From Pelagibius sp. (lineage in GTDB: Bacteria > Pseudomonadota > Alphaproteobacteria > Kiloniellales > Kiloniellaceae), in the NCBI RefSeq assembly GCF_028289705.1, contig NZ_JANQOI010000006.1, forward strand, positions 1 to 51,882: a stretch of DNA of 51,882 nt. The letters are read 5' to 3'. Each line of letters begins with the position of its first letter. The first letter of the stretch is position 1. A program made the position numbers and the translations under genes. The notes beneath the pieces were generated by a model. That model was not told the origin of the DNA. It was given only the letters and a program-made list of their open reading frames with translations, and did not search any database. This document shows positions 35,640 to 44,508 of the stretch, piece by piece.

Positions 35640-36409
35640 TAAGCGCGCAGGCGATACCAGACGATACCGATCCACTCATGGACGGCGTAAAAGGTTGCGC
35701 GCAGGGCCTGGACCGAGGGTACGAAGTCGATCAACAGCGGATCGGCCCGGGAGAAGAAGCGGGTCGGCGCCGGTGTGATATCCAGGCCGGTGGTGCCGAA
35801 GGCGATCATGGCGCGGGGCATGTGCCAGGCGTGGGTCACCAGATAGATCTTCTCGATACCCTGGGCGCGCAGCAGGGCGGCGGACAGCCTGGCATTCGCG
35901 AAGGTGTCTTCGGAGCGGTCCTCAAGCCAGCGCACCGGCACCTCGAAGTCCTGCTCCAACGTCCGTTTCATGACCGCGGCGATGCTGCTCTCGGACGCGC
36001 CCGCGATGGGCCCGCCGCTGACCAGGATCGGCGTCCCGGTGGCTTTGAACAGCCGTGCCGCATACTGCAGGCGCTGCAGGGTCAGGTTCCCCGCCGCATC
36101 GGTCCCCTGGTCCGCGGTTTCCGGCTGCGCGTATTCAGGTGCCTTGGCGTAGACGCCGGCGCTGAGCACGACGATCGCCCCGATATCCGGGTCCGGCTGG
36201 CTCAGGTTGACGGGGGCGTAAGGCTGCAGCGGCGCCATCAGTTCGCCGGCGAGGAAGGGCGTGGTGGCCAGATAGGTGACCGCCAGCAGGAGCAGCAGGA
36301 AGCTGCGGCCCAGCCGCGGCCAGCGCCGTTGCAACAGCCAGCCCACCAGCAGCAGAACGAACAGCGAGGTCGGCGGCAGAACCAGGGTCTTCAGGATCTT
36401 GTAAAGCAA
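35639..36409 (-). CDS. YdcF/ElyC-family membrane protein (DUF218)
   Basis: This 256-residue protein starts at a TTG preceded by GGGAGA. Two N-terminal helices (residues about 10-30 and 36-57) anchor a DUF218 domain. Its landmarks are IGAIVVLSAGVYA, the polar ILVSGGPIAGASESSIAAVMK, WLEDRSEDTFANARL and IYLVTHAWHMPRAMIAF. ElyC and related proteins affect envelope carbohydrate and peptidoglycan precursor metabolism; the exact reaction is not known. It lies convergent to the kinase and 67 bp downstream of the UDP-sugar dehydrogenase gene on the same strand. It probably has an envelope-glycan role linked to the locus. Confidence 0.85.
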   Translation of the reverse strand: MLYKILKTLVLPPTSLFVLLLVGWLLQRRWPRLGRSFLLLLLAVTYLATTPFLAGELMAPLQPYAPVNLSQPDPDIGAIVVLSAGVYAKAPEYAQPETADQGTDAAGNLTLQRLQYAARLFKATGTPILVSGGPIAGASESSIAAVMKRTLEQDFEVPVRWLEDRSEDTFANARLSAALLRAQGIEKIYLVTHAWHMPRAMIAFGTTGLDITPAPTRFFSRADPLLIDFVPSVQALRATFYAVHEWIGIVWYRLRA

Positions 36410-36476
36410 ACCGTCTCCCGGACATCAAACCGGCCGGGCGGGGGAGCGGGCTGGTTCCGTCAATACATGAAACACT

Positions 36477-37763
36477 CTAGAGGCTCCAGTAGTGGAGCGT
36501 CGGCGGCAGCTCCGCGGGGTCCAGGGCTGACTTGACGTCCACCAGCACACCGCCGTCGACCAAGCGGTCGCAGGGACCGGGGTCCATCTCCTCCATGATG
36601 GCACGATGCGGCACGCAGAGCACGGCGGCGTTCAGATCGACCATGGCCTCGGCGCCCACCAGCCGGATTCCGAACTCCTCTTCCGCCTCCTCCGGGTCGA
36701 CCATGGGATCGTGAACCAGAGGCTCGATGCCATACTCGCGCAGTTCGGCGATGATGTCGGGAACCCGGCTGTTACGCAGATCGCGCACGTTTTCCTTGAA
36801 GGCCAGCCCGAGGATGCCGACCTTCGGCGATCCGGTGAGGCGGCCCGACTGTCCCAGCATCTTCACCAGACGCCCGGCAACGAAGGCCCCCATGCCGTCG
36901 TTGATCCGGCGGCCGGAGAGGATGACCTCCGGATTGTAGCCGGCCTCCTCGGCCTTGGCGGTCAGATAGTAGGGGTCGACGCCGATACAGTGACCGCCCA
37001 CCAGGCCGGGGGTGAAGGTGAGGAAATTCCATTTCGTCGCGGCGGCAGCGAGGACGTCGCGCGTCGGAATGTCGATCTTCTCGAAGATGATCGCCAGTTC
37101 GTTCATCAGGGCGATGTTGAGATCGCGCTGGGTGTTCTCGATCACCTTGGCGGCCTCGGCCACTTTGATCGATCCCGCCCGGTGGACGCCGGCGGAGGTC
37201 ACGGCACCGTAGATGCCGGCGACGCGGTCGAGGGACTCGGCATCCTGGGCCGAGACCACTTTCACGATCCGCTCGAGAATATGCTCGCGGTCGCCGGGAT
37301 TGATCCGCTCTGGCGAGTAGGCGAGCTTGAAATCCTTGCCGGCCACCAAGCCCGACACCTCGGCCAGAAGCGGGCCGCAGAAGTCTTCGGTCACCCCGGG
37401 ATAGACCGTCGATTCCAGGGCGACGATGGCGCCGGGTTCCAGGTAGGCGCCGACGGTGCGGCAGGCGCTGCTCACCGCGCCGAGGTCGGGACGGCGGTTC
37501 TTGTCCACCGGTGTGGGAACCGTGATCGCAAAGAAGCTGCGGTTCTTCAGGCAGGCGGGATCGGAGGAAACCGTCAGGCCCGAACTTTGCAGGGCCTCCG
37601 GTTCCACCTCGCCGGTCCAGTCGTCGCCTTGGGCCAGGCTGGCGACGCGCTTTTCGTTGACGTCGAAACCGACCACGTCCTCGAAATTGCGGGCCAGGGC
37701 GACGGCCAGGGGCAGGCCTACGTAACCCAGGCCGATCACCGCAATTCTCTCGTTGTTCTTCAT
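36477..37763 (-). CDS. UDP-N-acetyl-hexosamine 6-dehydrogenase (TviB/WbpO type)
   Basis: This 428-residue nucleotide-sugar dehydrogenase has the NAD-binding IAVIGLGYVGLPLA at residues 7-20, LAYSPERINPGDREH in the middle (typical of the TviB/VipA group), the helix AKVIENTQRDLNIALMNE, and catalytic Cys259 in VGGHCIGVDPYYL. It oxidises the C6 alcohol of a UDP-HexNAc to the uronic acid using two NAD+. The NTQRD wording and SPERINPG favour N-acetylated substrates over UDP-glucose; this is family knowledge, not proof. It supplies an acidic sugar to the polymer. It lies on the minus strand 248 bp after the amidotransferase. Confidence 0.9.
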   Translation of the reverse strand: MKNNERIAVIGLGYVGLPLAVALARNFEDVVGFDVNEKRVASLAQGDDWTGEVEPEALQSSGLTVSSDPACLKNRSFFAITVPTPVDKNRRPDLGAVSSACRTVGAYLEPGAIVALESTVYPGVTEDFCGPLLAEVSGLVAGKDFKLAYSPERINPGDREHILERIVKVVSAQDAESLDRVAGIYGAVTSAGVHRAGSIKVAEAAKVIENTQRDLNIALMNELAIIFEKIDIPTRDVLAAAATKWNFLTFTPGLVGGHCIGVDPYYLTAKAEEAGYNPEVILSGRRINDGMGAFVAGRLVKMLGQSGRLTGSPKVGILGLAFKENVRDLRNSRVPDIIAELREYGIEPLVHDPMVDPEEAEEEFGIRLVGAEAMVDLNAAVLCVPHRAIMEEMDPGPCDRLVDGGVLVDVKSALDPAELPPTLHYWSL

Positions 37764-38011
37764 GCTCTCGTCTCCAAGGAACGGCCGCCGCCAGGTCTGT
37801 GCCGGCCGTCAAGTTGTCTTGCCGCGTGTGGCCAGTGTCCGCTGGCGCGCCGTGTCATTCGATTGTCGCCGGCCGGCTGATCATGCCCCTTGACGGATCA
37901 TGTCCCAACGGCCCTGCAAAGGCCGGTCGGGCCGTGGTCGAACCTACTGGAGAACGGAAGCGGCAAGCGGCCTGGCTCGGAATTGGGGAAGGGCACCTCG
38001 CTTGGAAGTCT

Positions 38012-39946
38012 TCAGGTCCCGGTGGCCCGCTGGGCGCCGTTCGCAACGTCTGCCGTCGTGTGGACGTTGCTGAGGAAGGACTCGAACATGAGCAGCGACC
38101 AGATGGGAGGGCTGTGATCGCTGGCGCCGCTGGCGTGTTCGTCCAGCAGGCGCTGGATGAAGGCCGTGTCGAAGAGGCCCACCTGGTCCAGCATGCCGTC
38201 CAGCAGGCGCCGCCGGGTCGGCTCGCGCAGCGGCCCGCGGAACCACTTCGCGAGGGGGATGCAGAAGCCCATCTTCTCGCGATAGAGGATCTCTTGCGGC
38301 AGCCGGTCTTCCATGGCCTTCTTCAAGAGGTACTTCCCTTCGCGGGCCCTCAGCCGAAAGCTGGGGGGCAGCGTCGCCGCCCATTCCAAAAGCTGGTGAT
38401 CGAGCAGGGGGACGCGCACCTCCAGTGACGTCGCCATGCTCGCCCGGTCGACCTTGGTCAGGATGTCGCCGGGCAGATAGGTCTTCATGTCGGCATACTG
38501 GACCCGGTCGAGATGGTGTTCGACCGGCGCGTCCCTGATCGCCTCTTCCAGGACGTTCCTGGCATGGTAGCCCTGAAGGTCGCGGTGCATGCGCTGCGAA
38601 TAGAGGCGCCGGCGCAGGCGGTCGTCGAAAATCGAGACGCTGTGGAAGTAGCCTTCCACGCTGTCCCGCGCCAGGGCCTGCAGGGTCGATTTCGCCCGCA
38701 GCGGACGCGGCGCCCAATCGAGCTTGGGGTAGAGCCGGCCGAGCAGCGAGAAGACCGGATGACGCAGCGGACCGGGCAGCGTGCCGCGCACCAGCTCTTC
38801 GTAGTGATGCCAGCGGTAGCGCCGATAGCCGGCGAATCCCTCGTCGCCGCCGTCGCCGGAGAGCGCCACGGTCACGTTCTCGCGGGCCAGACGGCAGACC
38901 TGATAGGTCGGCATCGCCGAGGAGTCCGCGAAGGGCTCGTCGTAGAAATTCGACATGTCCTCGATCAGATCGAAGGAGTCCGCTGCGACCTGACGGGAGC
39001 GATGGTCGGTCCGCAGATGCTTGGCCACCATCTCGGCGAAGCCGGCCTCGTCGAAGTCCGGCACGTCGAAGCCGATTGAGCAGGTGTTCACCGGGCTTGC
39101 CGAGTGCTGGGCCATCATGCTGACGACGCTGCTGGAATCGACGCCGCCGGAGAGGAACGCTCCGAGCGGAACGTCGGCCATGAGGCGGATCCTGACCGCT
39201 TCGCTCATGCGCTCCTGCAGTTCGGCGCAGGCATCTCTCTCGTTCATGCGGTGATCGGCCTGGAAGGCGATTTCCCAGTAGCGCTGCGGGCGCGGCTGGG
39301 CGGCGCCGCGTCTCCACACCAGCGTGTGGGCCGGCGCCAGCTTACGCACGCCCTCGTAGATTGTCTTGGGGTCCGGCACGTAGCCGAAGGCAAAGTAGTC
39401 TTCGATCGCCCGGATATCGAAGCGCCGCTCCAGGCTGGGATCGCAGAGCAGGGCCTTCATCTCCGAGCCGAAGATCAGGCGTCCGTCGGGCAGGACGGCA
39501 TAGTAGAGCGGTTTGATGCCCAGCCGGTCGCGGGCCAGGAACAGGGTTTCCTTGTTGGCGTCCCACAGGGCGAAGGCGAACATGCCGCGGAAGCGCTTGA
39601 CGCAGTCCGGGCCCCACTCCTCCCAGGCATGGACCACCACCTCGGTGTCGCAGACCGTCCGGAACTGATGGCCGCGCTCGCTCAGCTCCCGCGCCAGCTC
39701 CTTGAAGTTGTAGATCTCGCCGTTGTAGACCACGCACACGCTGTGGTCCTCGTTGAACAGGGGCTGGTGCCCGCCGGCGAGGTCGATGATCGACAGGCGG
39801 CGATGGCCGAGGCCGATGCCTTCGGCCACATGAAAGCCGACACCGTCAGGTCCCCGGTGGACCAGGCTGTTGGTCATCGTGGTCAGCAGGTCGCGGTCGA
39901 TCGCGCGCCGCTCTCTGACGTCGAAGATTCCTGCCAGTCCGCACAT
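38012..39946 (-). CDS. Asparagine synthase-like amidotransferase, exosortase A system
   Basis: This protein has 644 residues. The start is set at ATG 39946 because removal of Met exposes Cys2 (MCGLAGIFD), the N-terminal nucleophile of class-II glutaminases; an upstream codon at 39967 would block it. The glutaminase domain covers residues 2-200 (RGPDG, YNGEIYNF, SEMKAL). The synthetase domain has the PP-loop LSGGVDSS at 265-272 and DGGDEGFAGYRRYRW. It probably transfers ammonia from glutamine to a carboxylate of a sugar such as a uronic acid, which fits the UDP-sugar dehydrogenase nearby. It corresponds to the amidotransferase typical of exosortase A clusters. Confidence 0.93.
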   Translation of the reverse strand: MCGLAGIFDVRERRAIDRDLLTTMTNSLVHRGPDGVGFHVAEGIGLGHRRLSIIDLAGGHQPLFNEDHSVCVVYNGEIYNFKELARELSERGHQFRTVCDTEVVVHAWEEWGPDCVKRFRGMFAFALWDANKETLFLARDRLGIKPLYYAVLPDGRLIFGSEMKALLCDPSLERRFDIRAIEDYFAFGYVPDPKTIYEGVRKLAPAHTLVWRRGAAQPRPQRYWEIAFQADHRMNERDACAELQERMSEAVRIRLMADVPLGAFLSGGVDSSSVVSMMAQHSASPVNTCSIGFDVPDFDEAGFAEMVAKHLRTDHRSRQVAADSFDLIEDMSNFYDEPFADSSAMPTYQVCRLARENVTVALSGDGGDEGFAGYRRYRWHHYEELVRGTLPGPLRHPVFSLLGRLYPKLDWAPRPLRAKSTLQALARDSVEGYFHSVSIFDDRLRRRLYSQRMHRDLQGYHARNVLEEAIRDAPVEHHLDRVQYADMKTYLPGDILTKVDRASMATSLEVRVPLLDHQLLEWAATLPPSFRLRAREGKYLLKKAMEDRLPQEILYREKMGFCIPLAKWFRGPLREPTRRRLLDGMLDQVGLFDTAFIQRLLDEHASGASDHSPPIWSLLMFESFLSNVHTTADVANGAQRATGT

Positions 39947-39966
39947 GGTTTCCCAGTCCCAAAACA

Positions 39967-40016
39967 ACGCAACCGGACAGAGGTTACGGCCGGGCCGTAT
40001 CCTCCTTTGGTTGCGT
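39967..40016 (-). terminator. 50-bp nested inverted repeat; terminator or attenuator
   Basis: ACGCAACC (39967-39974) pairs with GGTTGCGT (40009-40016), GAGG (39980-39983) with CCTC (40001-40004), and TACGGCC (39985-39991) with GGCCGTA (39993-39999). On the minus strand the hairpin is followed by TTGTTTT, so it may end the FemAB operon (stop at 40134) or attenuate the amidotransferase gene, whose start is 21 bases further on. One arm contains AAAGGAGG, a perfect Shine-Dalgarno-like sequence with no start codon behind it. Confidence 0.55.
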
Positions 40017-40133
40017 AGGCAATTCTAGCATATTTGTCGGACTACTTGATGAATACTTTTCCATTTTTACCAAGGTTTTATTGCCGTTGGCGCATCCAGG
40101 CGGAGCCTGCTATCGGGGCACGGCAGGCCCTAT

Positions 40134-41183
40134 CTAGGCCAGTTCCCGGGAGACGAGTGGGCCCAGCCGATTGGCCACCAGCAGCGGCAGACGCTTCCAG
40201 GTGGCGACCATCAGGGCATACTTGGGATTGAGGGGGTTGATCTCGGGGATCTCATTCAGCTTCAAGAGGGCGTGCTCGTAGTAGAGCGGCTCGGCCTCAA
40301 AGCCCCAATGCTTCTTGAACGCGAAGGAGCCGGTCCCGACCTTGCTGCGGCCGAAGTCGTAGGTCTTGACGCCGGCTTCGCAGGCGCGGCGCATCACCTC
40401 CCAGTACATGAAGTCGTTGGCCGCATGGGTCCGCGCCGCCTTGCAGCCGCCGCCGTAGTAGGGCAGCACCTCGTCGCGAAAGAAAAACGACAGCACGCTT
40501 GACAGAGGTTGTCCGTCCAGCAGGACGGTCAGTACCTCGCAGGACTCCGCGAAAACCGACTTCAGGCAGTCGAAGTAGCGCCGGCTCAAGACCGGCGTGC
40601 CGAGGTTGCGCACGCTTTCGGCGTAGAGCGGATAGAGCTGCCCGACGTCCTTGTCGATCCTCCCCTCGAGGCCGCGCTTGATGCCTTTGCGCACCATGGC
40701 CCGCTGCTTGCGGGGGATCGCCAGCAGGGCCTTCTCCGGGTCGGGGTCGATCGCCTTGCGGAAGGTCACATAGGTTTCCCGGTTGCAGGGCCAATCCGGG
40801 TGCAGCGGCTCCCGCAGGCGGTACTCCACCCGCTCGGCCCGCAGATCGCGGGCCAGATCGATGGCGGCGGCATCGAGGGCGGCCAGGGCCTCGGCGGAGG
40901 TGGTCAGCGGCCCGCCGTAAACGCAGAAGCCGTTCGATATCAGGCTGTTCCCGAATATCCGCCCGCGCACGTGGGTAAGCGGGAGAACCCCCGTAATCGC
41001 CCCGCCCTGACGGGCCAGCAGGAAGTGGCAGCGATGGCCGAAGCTCTCCTCGATCACCGCCTTCCAACCGGAGAGATGGAAGAAGGTTGCCTTGGGATGG
41101 GCCGTTACGAAGCCGTCCCAGGCAGAATCCTGTCCGTCTTCGAGACGGTCGATTTGGAGCCCGTTGGCAGTGTCGCTTGGCAT
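40134..41183 (-). CDS. FemAB-like protein, XrtA/PEP-CTERM system-associated
   Basis: This protein has 349 residues from ATG 41183. The frame is open much further, but the upstream part only shadows the deacetylase gene. ATFFHLSGWKAVIEESFGH near residue 30 and FFFRDEVLPYYGGGCKAARTHAANDFMYWEVMRRACEAGVKTYDFGRSK near the C-terminus are the GNAT-type aminoacyl-transfer fold of FemABX proteins. Members of this subfamily occur only with exosortase A systems and are suspected to add amino acids to the glycan or its lipid carrier; no reaction is proven. It overlaps the deacetylase gene by 79 bases, an unusually long coding overlap. Confidence 0.9.
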   Translation of the reverse strand: MPSDTANGLQIDRLEDGQDSAWDGFVTAHPKATFFHLSGWKAVIEESFGHRCHFLLARQGGAITGVLPLTHVRGRIFGNSLISNGFCVYGGPLTTSAEALAALDAAAIDLARDLRAERVEYRLREPLHPDWPCNRETYVTFRKAIDPDPEKALLAIPRKQRAMVRKGIKRGLEGRIDKDVGQLYPLYAESVRNLGTPVLSRRYFDCLKSVFAESCEVLTVLLDGQPLSSVLSFFFRDEVLPYYGGGCKAARTHAANDFMYWEVMRRACEAGVKTYDFGRSKVGTGSFAFKKHWGFEAEPLYYEHALLKLNEIPEINPLNPKYALMVATWKRLPLLVANRLGPLVSRELA

Positions 41184-42073
41184 ACGTCCCCATACTCGCT
41201 CGAAAGGAATACCCGGTCCATCCGGTCCCAGTGGAAATCCCGCAGCAGGGCCCGCAGCCGACGCTCCATGGCGCGGAGATTGACATAGTGCCGGAACCGC
41301 GACCGCAGTGGCACGCCTTCGAAGCGCGGCTGATCCGGATCCACCTCCCAGGGATGGAAGTAGAAGATGGTGGGCTGCCCGTCGCTCTGGCGGATGCGCC
41401 GCTGGCTCCAGCGAAACCAGGCATAGGGCAGCAGCCGGAAGTATCCGCCGCCGCCGCCCGGCAGGTTTCGGTTGAACAGCTTCAGGGTGGAGATCGGGAT
41501 CTCCAGGAAGTCGTGCCCCGCGATCGGCCGATAGGCAAAGCGGGAAGCCTCCGGCATGCCATAGTGATCGTGCTTGATGGGATAGATGCTGGAACTGTAG
41601 CTGTGGCCCTCTTCGGCGAGGACGTCGAAGGCCCAAAGCGATCTCTGGTCGATGGAGAAGCTGGCGGCCCGGTAGCCTTTGACTTCCTGGCCGCCGATAT
41701 CCTCCAGCAGGCCCTTGGTCCTGCGCACGTCCTGGCGGAACTCTTCGGGGCTCTGGCTATGGACCCGAACGTGTTCGTAGCCGTGGCTGGCCAGCTCGTG
41801 GCCGCCGGCGACGATTTGCCGAACGACGTTGGGATAGCGTTCGGCTATCCAGCCCAGGGTGAAGAAGGTGGCGGTGACCTGCCGCTCGGCAAAAAGGCCG
41901 AGCACCCGGTCCATGTTGCGCTCGACACGGCAGGGCAGGCTCTCCCAGTCCGCGCGTCTAACGCAGTCGGCAAAAGCCCCGACCTGGAAGTAGTCTTCCA
42001 CGTCGACGGTCATTGCGCCCGGCATTGCCCCCGGCATCTGTCCGGTCGCGGCAGCGGTCTCGGTGCCTGCCAT
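41105..42073 (-). CDS. Polysaccharide deacetylase, exosortase A system (NodB fold with DUF3473)
   Basis: This 322-residue protein has NodB motif 1, MTVDVEDYFQ (Asp24 and Asp27), and motif 2, HELASHGYEHVRVH, with His97 and His101 as metal ligands. Motif 3 is GYRAASFSI, and FYFHPWEVDPDQP is the late His motif. The C-terminal DUF3473 part has the LPGGGGGYFRLLPY stretch. It would remove acetyl groups from N-acetyl sugars of the polymer. No signal peptide is visible, so it may act on cytoplasmic lipid-linked intermediates. About 40 residues beyond the family core overlap the FemAB gene. It is the second gene of the ATPase-deacetylase-FemAB operon. Confidence 0.92.
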   Translation of the reverse strand: MAGTETAAATGQMPGAMPGAMTVDVEDYFQVGAFADCVRRADWESLPCRVERNMDRVLGLFAERQVTATFFTLGWIAERYPNVVRQIVAGGHELASHGYEHVRVHSQSPEEFRQDVRRTKGLLEDIGGQEVKGYRAASFSIDQRSLWAFDVLAEEGHSYSSSIYPIKHDHYGMPEASRFAYRPIAGHDFLEIPISTLKLFNRNLPGGGGGYFRLLPYAWFRWSQRRIRQSDGQPTIFYFHPWEVDPDQPRFEGVPLRSRFRHYVNLRAMERRLRALLRDFHWDRMDRVFLSSEYGDVCQATLPTGSKSTVSKTDRILPGTAS

Positions 42074-42095
42074 TCCCGTTCTCCCGCGCTCCCGA

Positions 42096-42113
42096 GCCGG
42101 CCCTAGGGCCGGC
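42096..42113. repeat. 18-bp perfect palindrome
   Basis: GCCGGCCCTAGGGCCGGC is a gapless dyad in the 127-bp gap between the ATPase stop (42201) and the deacetylase start (42073). As RNA it would fold into a GC-rich hairpin in the middle of the operon; as DNA it could bind a dimer. Confidence 0.4.
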
Positions 42114-42200
42114 CCAGACTGACGCCGGTGCCGCCCAGGCCGTAGGGCCCGCCGGTCCGGTATCTTGCCAAGAGGTCAGCGCCAGTGAGCACGAAGGGGG

Positions 42201-43157
42201 CTAGCCTTCCTGTTCATAGGGATTGCGGAAGTCGACCACGCGGTCGGACTCGCCTTTAGGCTCCGCCTCGGCGTCGGGATCGCTCTCCAGCTCCAGCGCG
42301 TCGTCGGGACGGTCCTGCGCGTCGATGTCGAGCGACAGGCCGTTGGCGTCGAACTTCATGTCGCTGATCACCAGGCGGACGTCGTCCAGGTCGACCGCGT
42401 GCTTCTCCTCGATGAAGGCGTGCCAGAGCAGGCGGTCGCAAAGGTTGTTGATGAGGCGCGGCACGCCTCTGGTTTCCCGGTGAATGGCCGCAAAGCAGCC
42501 GTCGGCGAAGCTGGGATCGTTGTTCCAACCGACCTTCTTCAGGCGGTAGAGGACATATTGCCTCAGCTCATCCTCGCTCAGCGGATTGAGGTGGTGAATG
42601 GCAACGATGCGCTGGCGCAACTGTTCCAAGCCGTTGCTCGCCAGCTTCCTGCGGAACTCCGGCTGGCCGATCAGGAAGACCTGCAGAAGTGGCCGGTTCT
42701 GGTGATAGATGTTGGAGAGCATGCGCAACTCTTCCAACGCGGAGATCGGCAGGCCCTGCGCCTCGTCCACGATCAGGATCGCCCGGGCGTTGCGGCGCTG
42801 GGTGTCGAGCAAAAAAGCCTCCAGGTCGCGGAAGACCGAGGCCTTGTCGGCACCTCTCTGGCGCAGGCCAAAAGCGGAGGCGACCATGCGCAGGAAGCTG
42901 TCGGCCTCGAACTGTGTGCTTGCGATGTTGGCGGTGACGGCGCTGCTCTTGGGCAGACGGTTCAGGAAGTAGTCGATGAAGACCGTCTTGCCGGCCCCGA
43001 TCTCGCCGGTGATCACGACGAAGCCCTCGCCCTTGCTCAGGCCGAAGCTCAGATAAGACAGCGCGCGGCGGTGCGACTCACTGCGAAAGTAAAACCTGAG
43101 ATCCGGCGTCAGGTTGAAGGGGTATTCCTGAAGATTGAAGAAATCGGTGTATCTCAT
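42201..43157 (-). CDS. Exosortase A-associated AAA ATPase (ExeA-like)
   Basis: This 318-residue protein has MRYTDFFNLQEYPFNLTPDLRFYF, the typical start of the ExeA/PEP-CTERM ATPase family. Walker A is GEIGAGKT (residues 51-58) and Walker B ILIVDEAQ (127-134). RQRIVAIHHLNPLSEDELRQYVLYRL and GVPRLINNLCDRLL form the AAA lid and sensor-2 region. The last 60 residues are acidic. It is cytoplasmic; its exact job in the PEP-CTERM system is unknown, but by analogy with ExeA it may assemble a secretion or export complex in the envelope. It heads the minus-strand operon with the deacetylase and FemAB protein. Confidence 0.93.
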   Translation of the reverse strand: MRYTDFFNLQEYPFNLTPDLRFYFRSESHRRALSYLSFGLSKGEGFVVITGEIGAGKTVFIDYFLNRLPKSSAVTANIASTQFEADSFLRMVASAFGLRQRGADKASVFRDLEAFLLDTQRRNARAILIVDEAQGLPISALEELRMLSNIYHQNRPLLQVFLIGQPEFRRKLASNGLEQLRQRIVAIHHLNPLSEDELRQYVLYRLKKVGWNNDPSFADGCFAAIHRETRGVPRLINNLCDRLLWHAFIEEKHAVDLDDVRLVISDMKFDANGLSLDIDAQDRPDDALELESDPDAEAEPKGESDRVVDFRNPYEQEG

Positions 43158-43431
43158 GATGCCTTGATCGCCATATGCCTAGCTATATCCGTGGTCGGGC
43201 ACGCTCACCCGGTAACAAGACACGCACTTAGAAAATGAGCGGATAATTTACACGGCGGCAGCCGAAATAGCGATTCCTTCCTGGCTCGAGTTGGCCTGCC
43301 TCGATTTGGGGGTATGCAGATGAACGCGTGCGGCCCGCCCCATCCGGCCCGATCTTGTCGGCCAGCCCTAAAGATTTCGTGAGTATGCATTTACCAGGCG
43401 CGCCGCTTAACCTTAACGAGAGATCAAGGAT

Positions 43432-44508
43432 TCATTCTTCCTCGCCGCGGTGGACCGCCTTTCGGACCAGGTGGGGCAGCAACAGGGCAAAGGGCATCCG
43501 CAGGTAGTGGGCGCGCGCGTAGAGCAGCCAGCGGGCAAGGGGGGTCAGGCGGCCGTCGCAGCTCTTGTGGTCGGGCAGCAGCGCCCTATCGAAGAGGCTG
43601 TCAAAGAGGGCGCGCCTGGCGGTGCTCGGCTGCCATCGCTCAGCCGCACTCAGGGCCTTCGGCGGAATGGGGACGTCCAGGAGCCGCTGCAGATAGCGGA
43701 AGGTGAGATAGAGCGGGCCGGTGAGCCCCAGGTCTTCGGCGCGCCGCGGCAAGGCATCCCAGAACCCGGGCTCGGCCCCGAAATGGCGCAGCAGGTCACT
43801 GAGATCGAGCAGATCCCGCAGGCCCCGGTCGAACTCGCCGTCGTTGAACAGGTGGACGGCACTGTGCAGCACCATGTCGGTCGGCGCCAGGATGCGCAGC
43901 GCGGCAACATCCAGGGTCCGGCTGGCGGCCACCAGGGGTTCGGGTTCGACCGACGCGCGCGCGGTCGGCTGCACGATGGTGTGGTGCACGTCGAGCACGG
44001 TCTGCCGGCGGTCGTGGCGCAGGGGGGGGATCTGATGGGTCCATTGCCGGTAGTAGCGCTGGTCGTAGGCATCGGTTACGTCGGTGAGCCATTCTGACCT
44101 CAGCAAGGCCTTTTCGACTGCGGCAATACGGTCCTTGGGCACCATGAAGTCGATGTCGGCGAACAGCCGGCCGCGGGCCGGCGGCAGATCGGCAAAGACG
44201 TAGGCCGCCCCTTTCAGCAGCGTGATAGGGACCTTCAGATCGGCCAGCACCCGGGTGACGCAGATCACCTCCCAGCGCACGTCGCGGACATGCTTCAGGG
44301 CCAGTGTCCTGGCTGCCAGCAGGTGCTGGAGCGGCCCCTCGGGAACCTCCGCCAGGCTGCCGCGGTCTTCCAGCAGAAAGGCGATGCGGGCCAGCACGCC
44401 GGAGCGCCTGGCCTGGCGCACGACCAGGTCCCACTGCTCGAGGGACAGCGCGCGGAAGTCATCGGGACGCCGTAGGAGATTCAGCAGCAGGTGGCGCCGG
44501 TCGCTCAT
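43432..44508 (-). CDS. Nucleotidyltransferase-family protein of the HPr-rel-A cassette
   Basis: This protein has 358 residues. The ATG at 44508 overlaps the kinase stop as ATGA, so the two are translationally coupled; a longer open frame upstream merely shadows the kinase. The nucleotidyltransferase core is ITLLKGAAYVFADLPPARGRLFADIDFMV (residues 95-123), with Lys99-Gly100 and the acidic pair Asp118 and Asp120 of the polymerase-beta-type fold. Flanking helices resemble the uncharacterised nucleotidyltransferase family PF14907. Such proteins occur beside HprK-related kinases and PqqD-like proteins. The substrate is unknown; it could adenylylate a peptide or protein. Confidence 0.8.
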   Translation of the reverse strand: MSDRRHLLLNLLRRPDDFRALSLEQWDLVVRQARRSGVLARIAFLLEDRGSLAEVPEGPLQHLLAARTLALKHVRDVRWEVICVTRVLADLKVPITLLKGAAYVFADLPPARGRLFADIDFMVPKDRIAAVEKALLRSEWLTDVTDAYDQRYYRQWTHQIPPLRHDRRQTVLDVHHTIVQPTARASVEPEPLVAASRTLDVAALRILAPTDMVLHSAVHLFNDGEFDRGLRDLLDLSDLLRHFGAEPGFWDALPRRAEDLGLTGPLYLTFRYLQRLLDVPIPPKALSAAERWQPSTARRALFDSLFDRALLPDHKSCDGRLTPLARWLLYARAHYLRMPFALLLPHLVRKAVHRGEEE

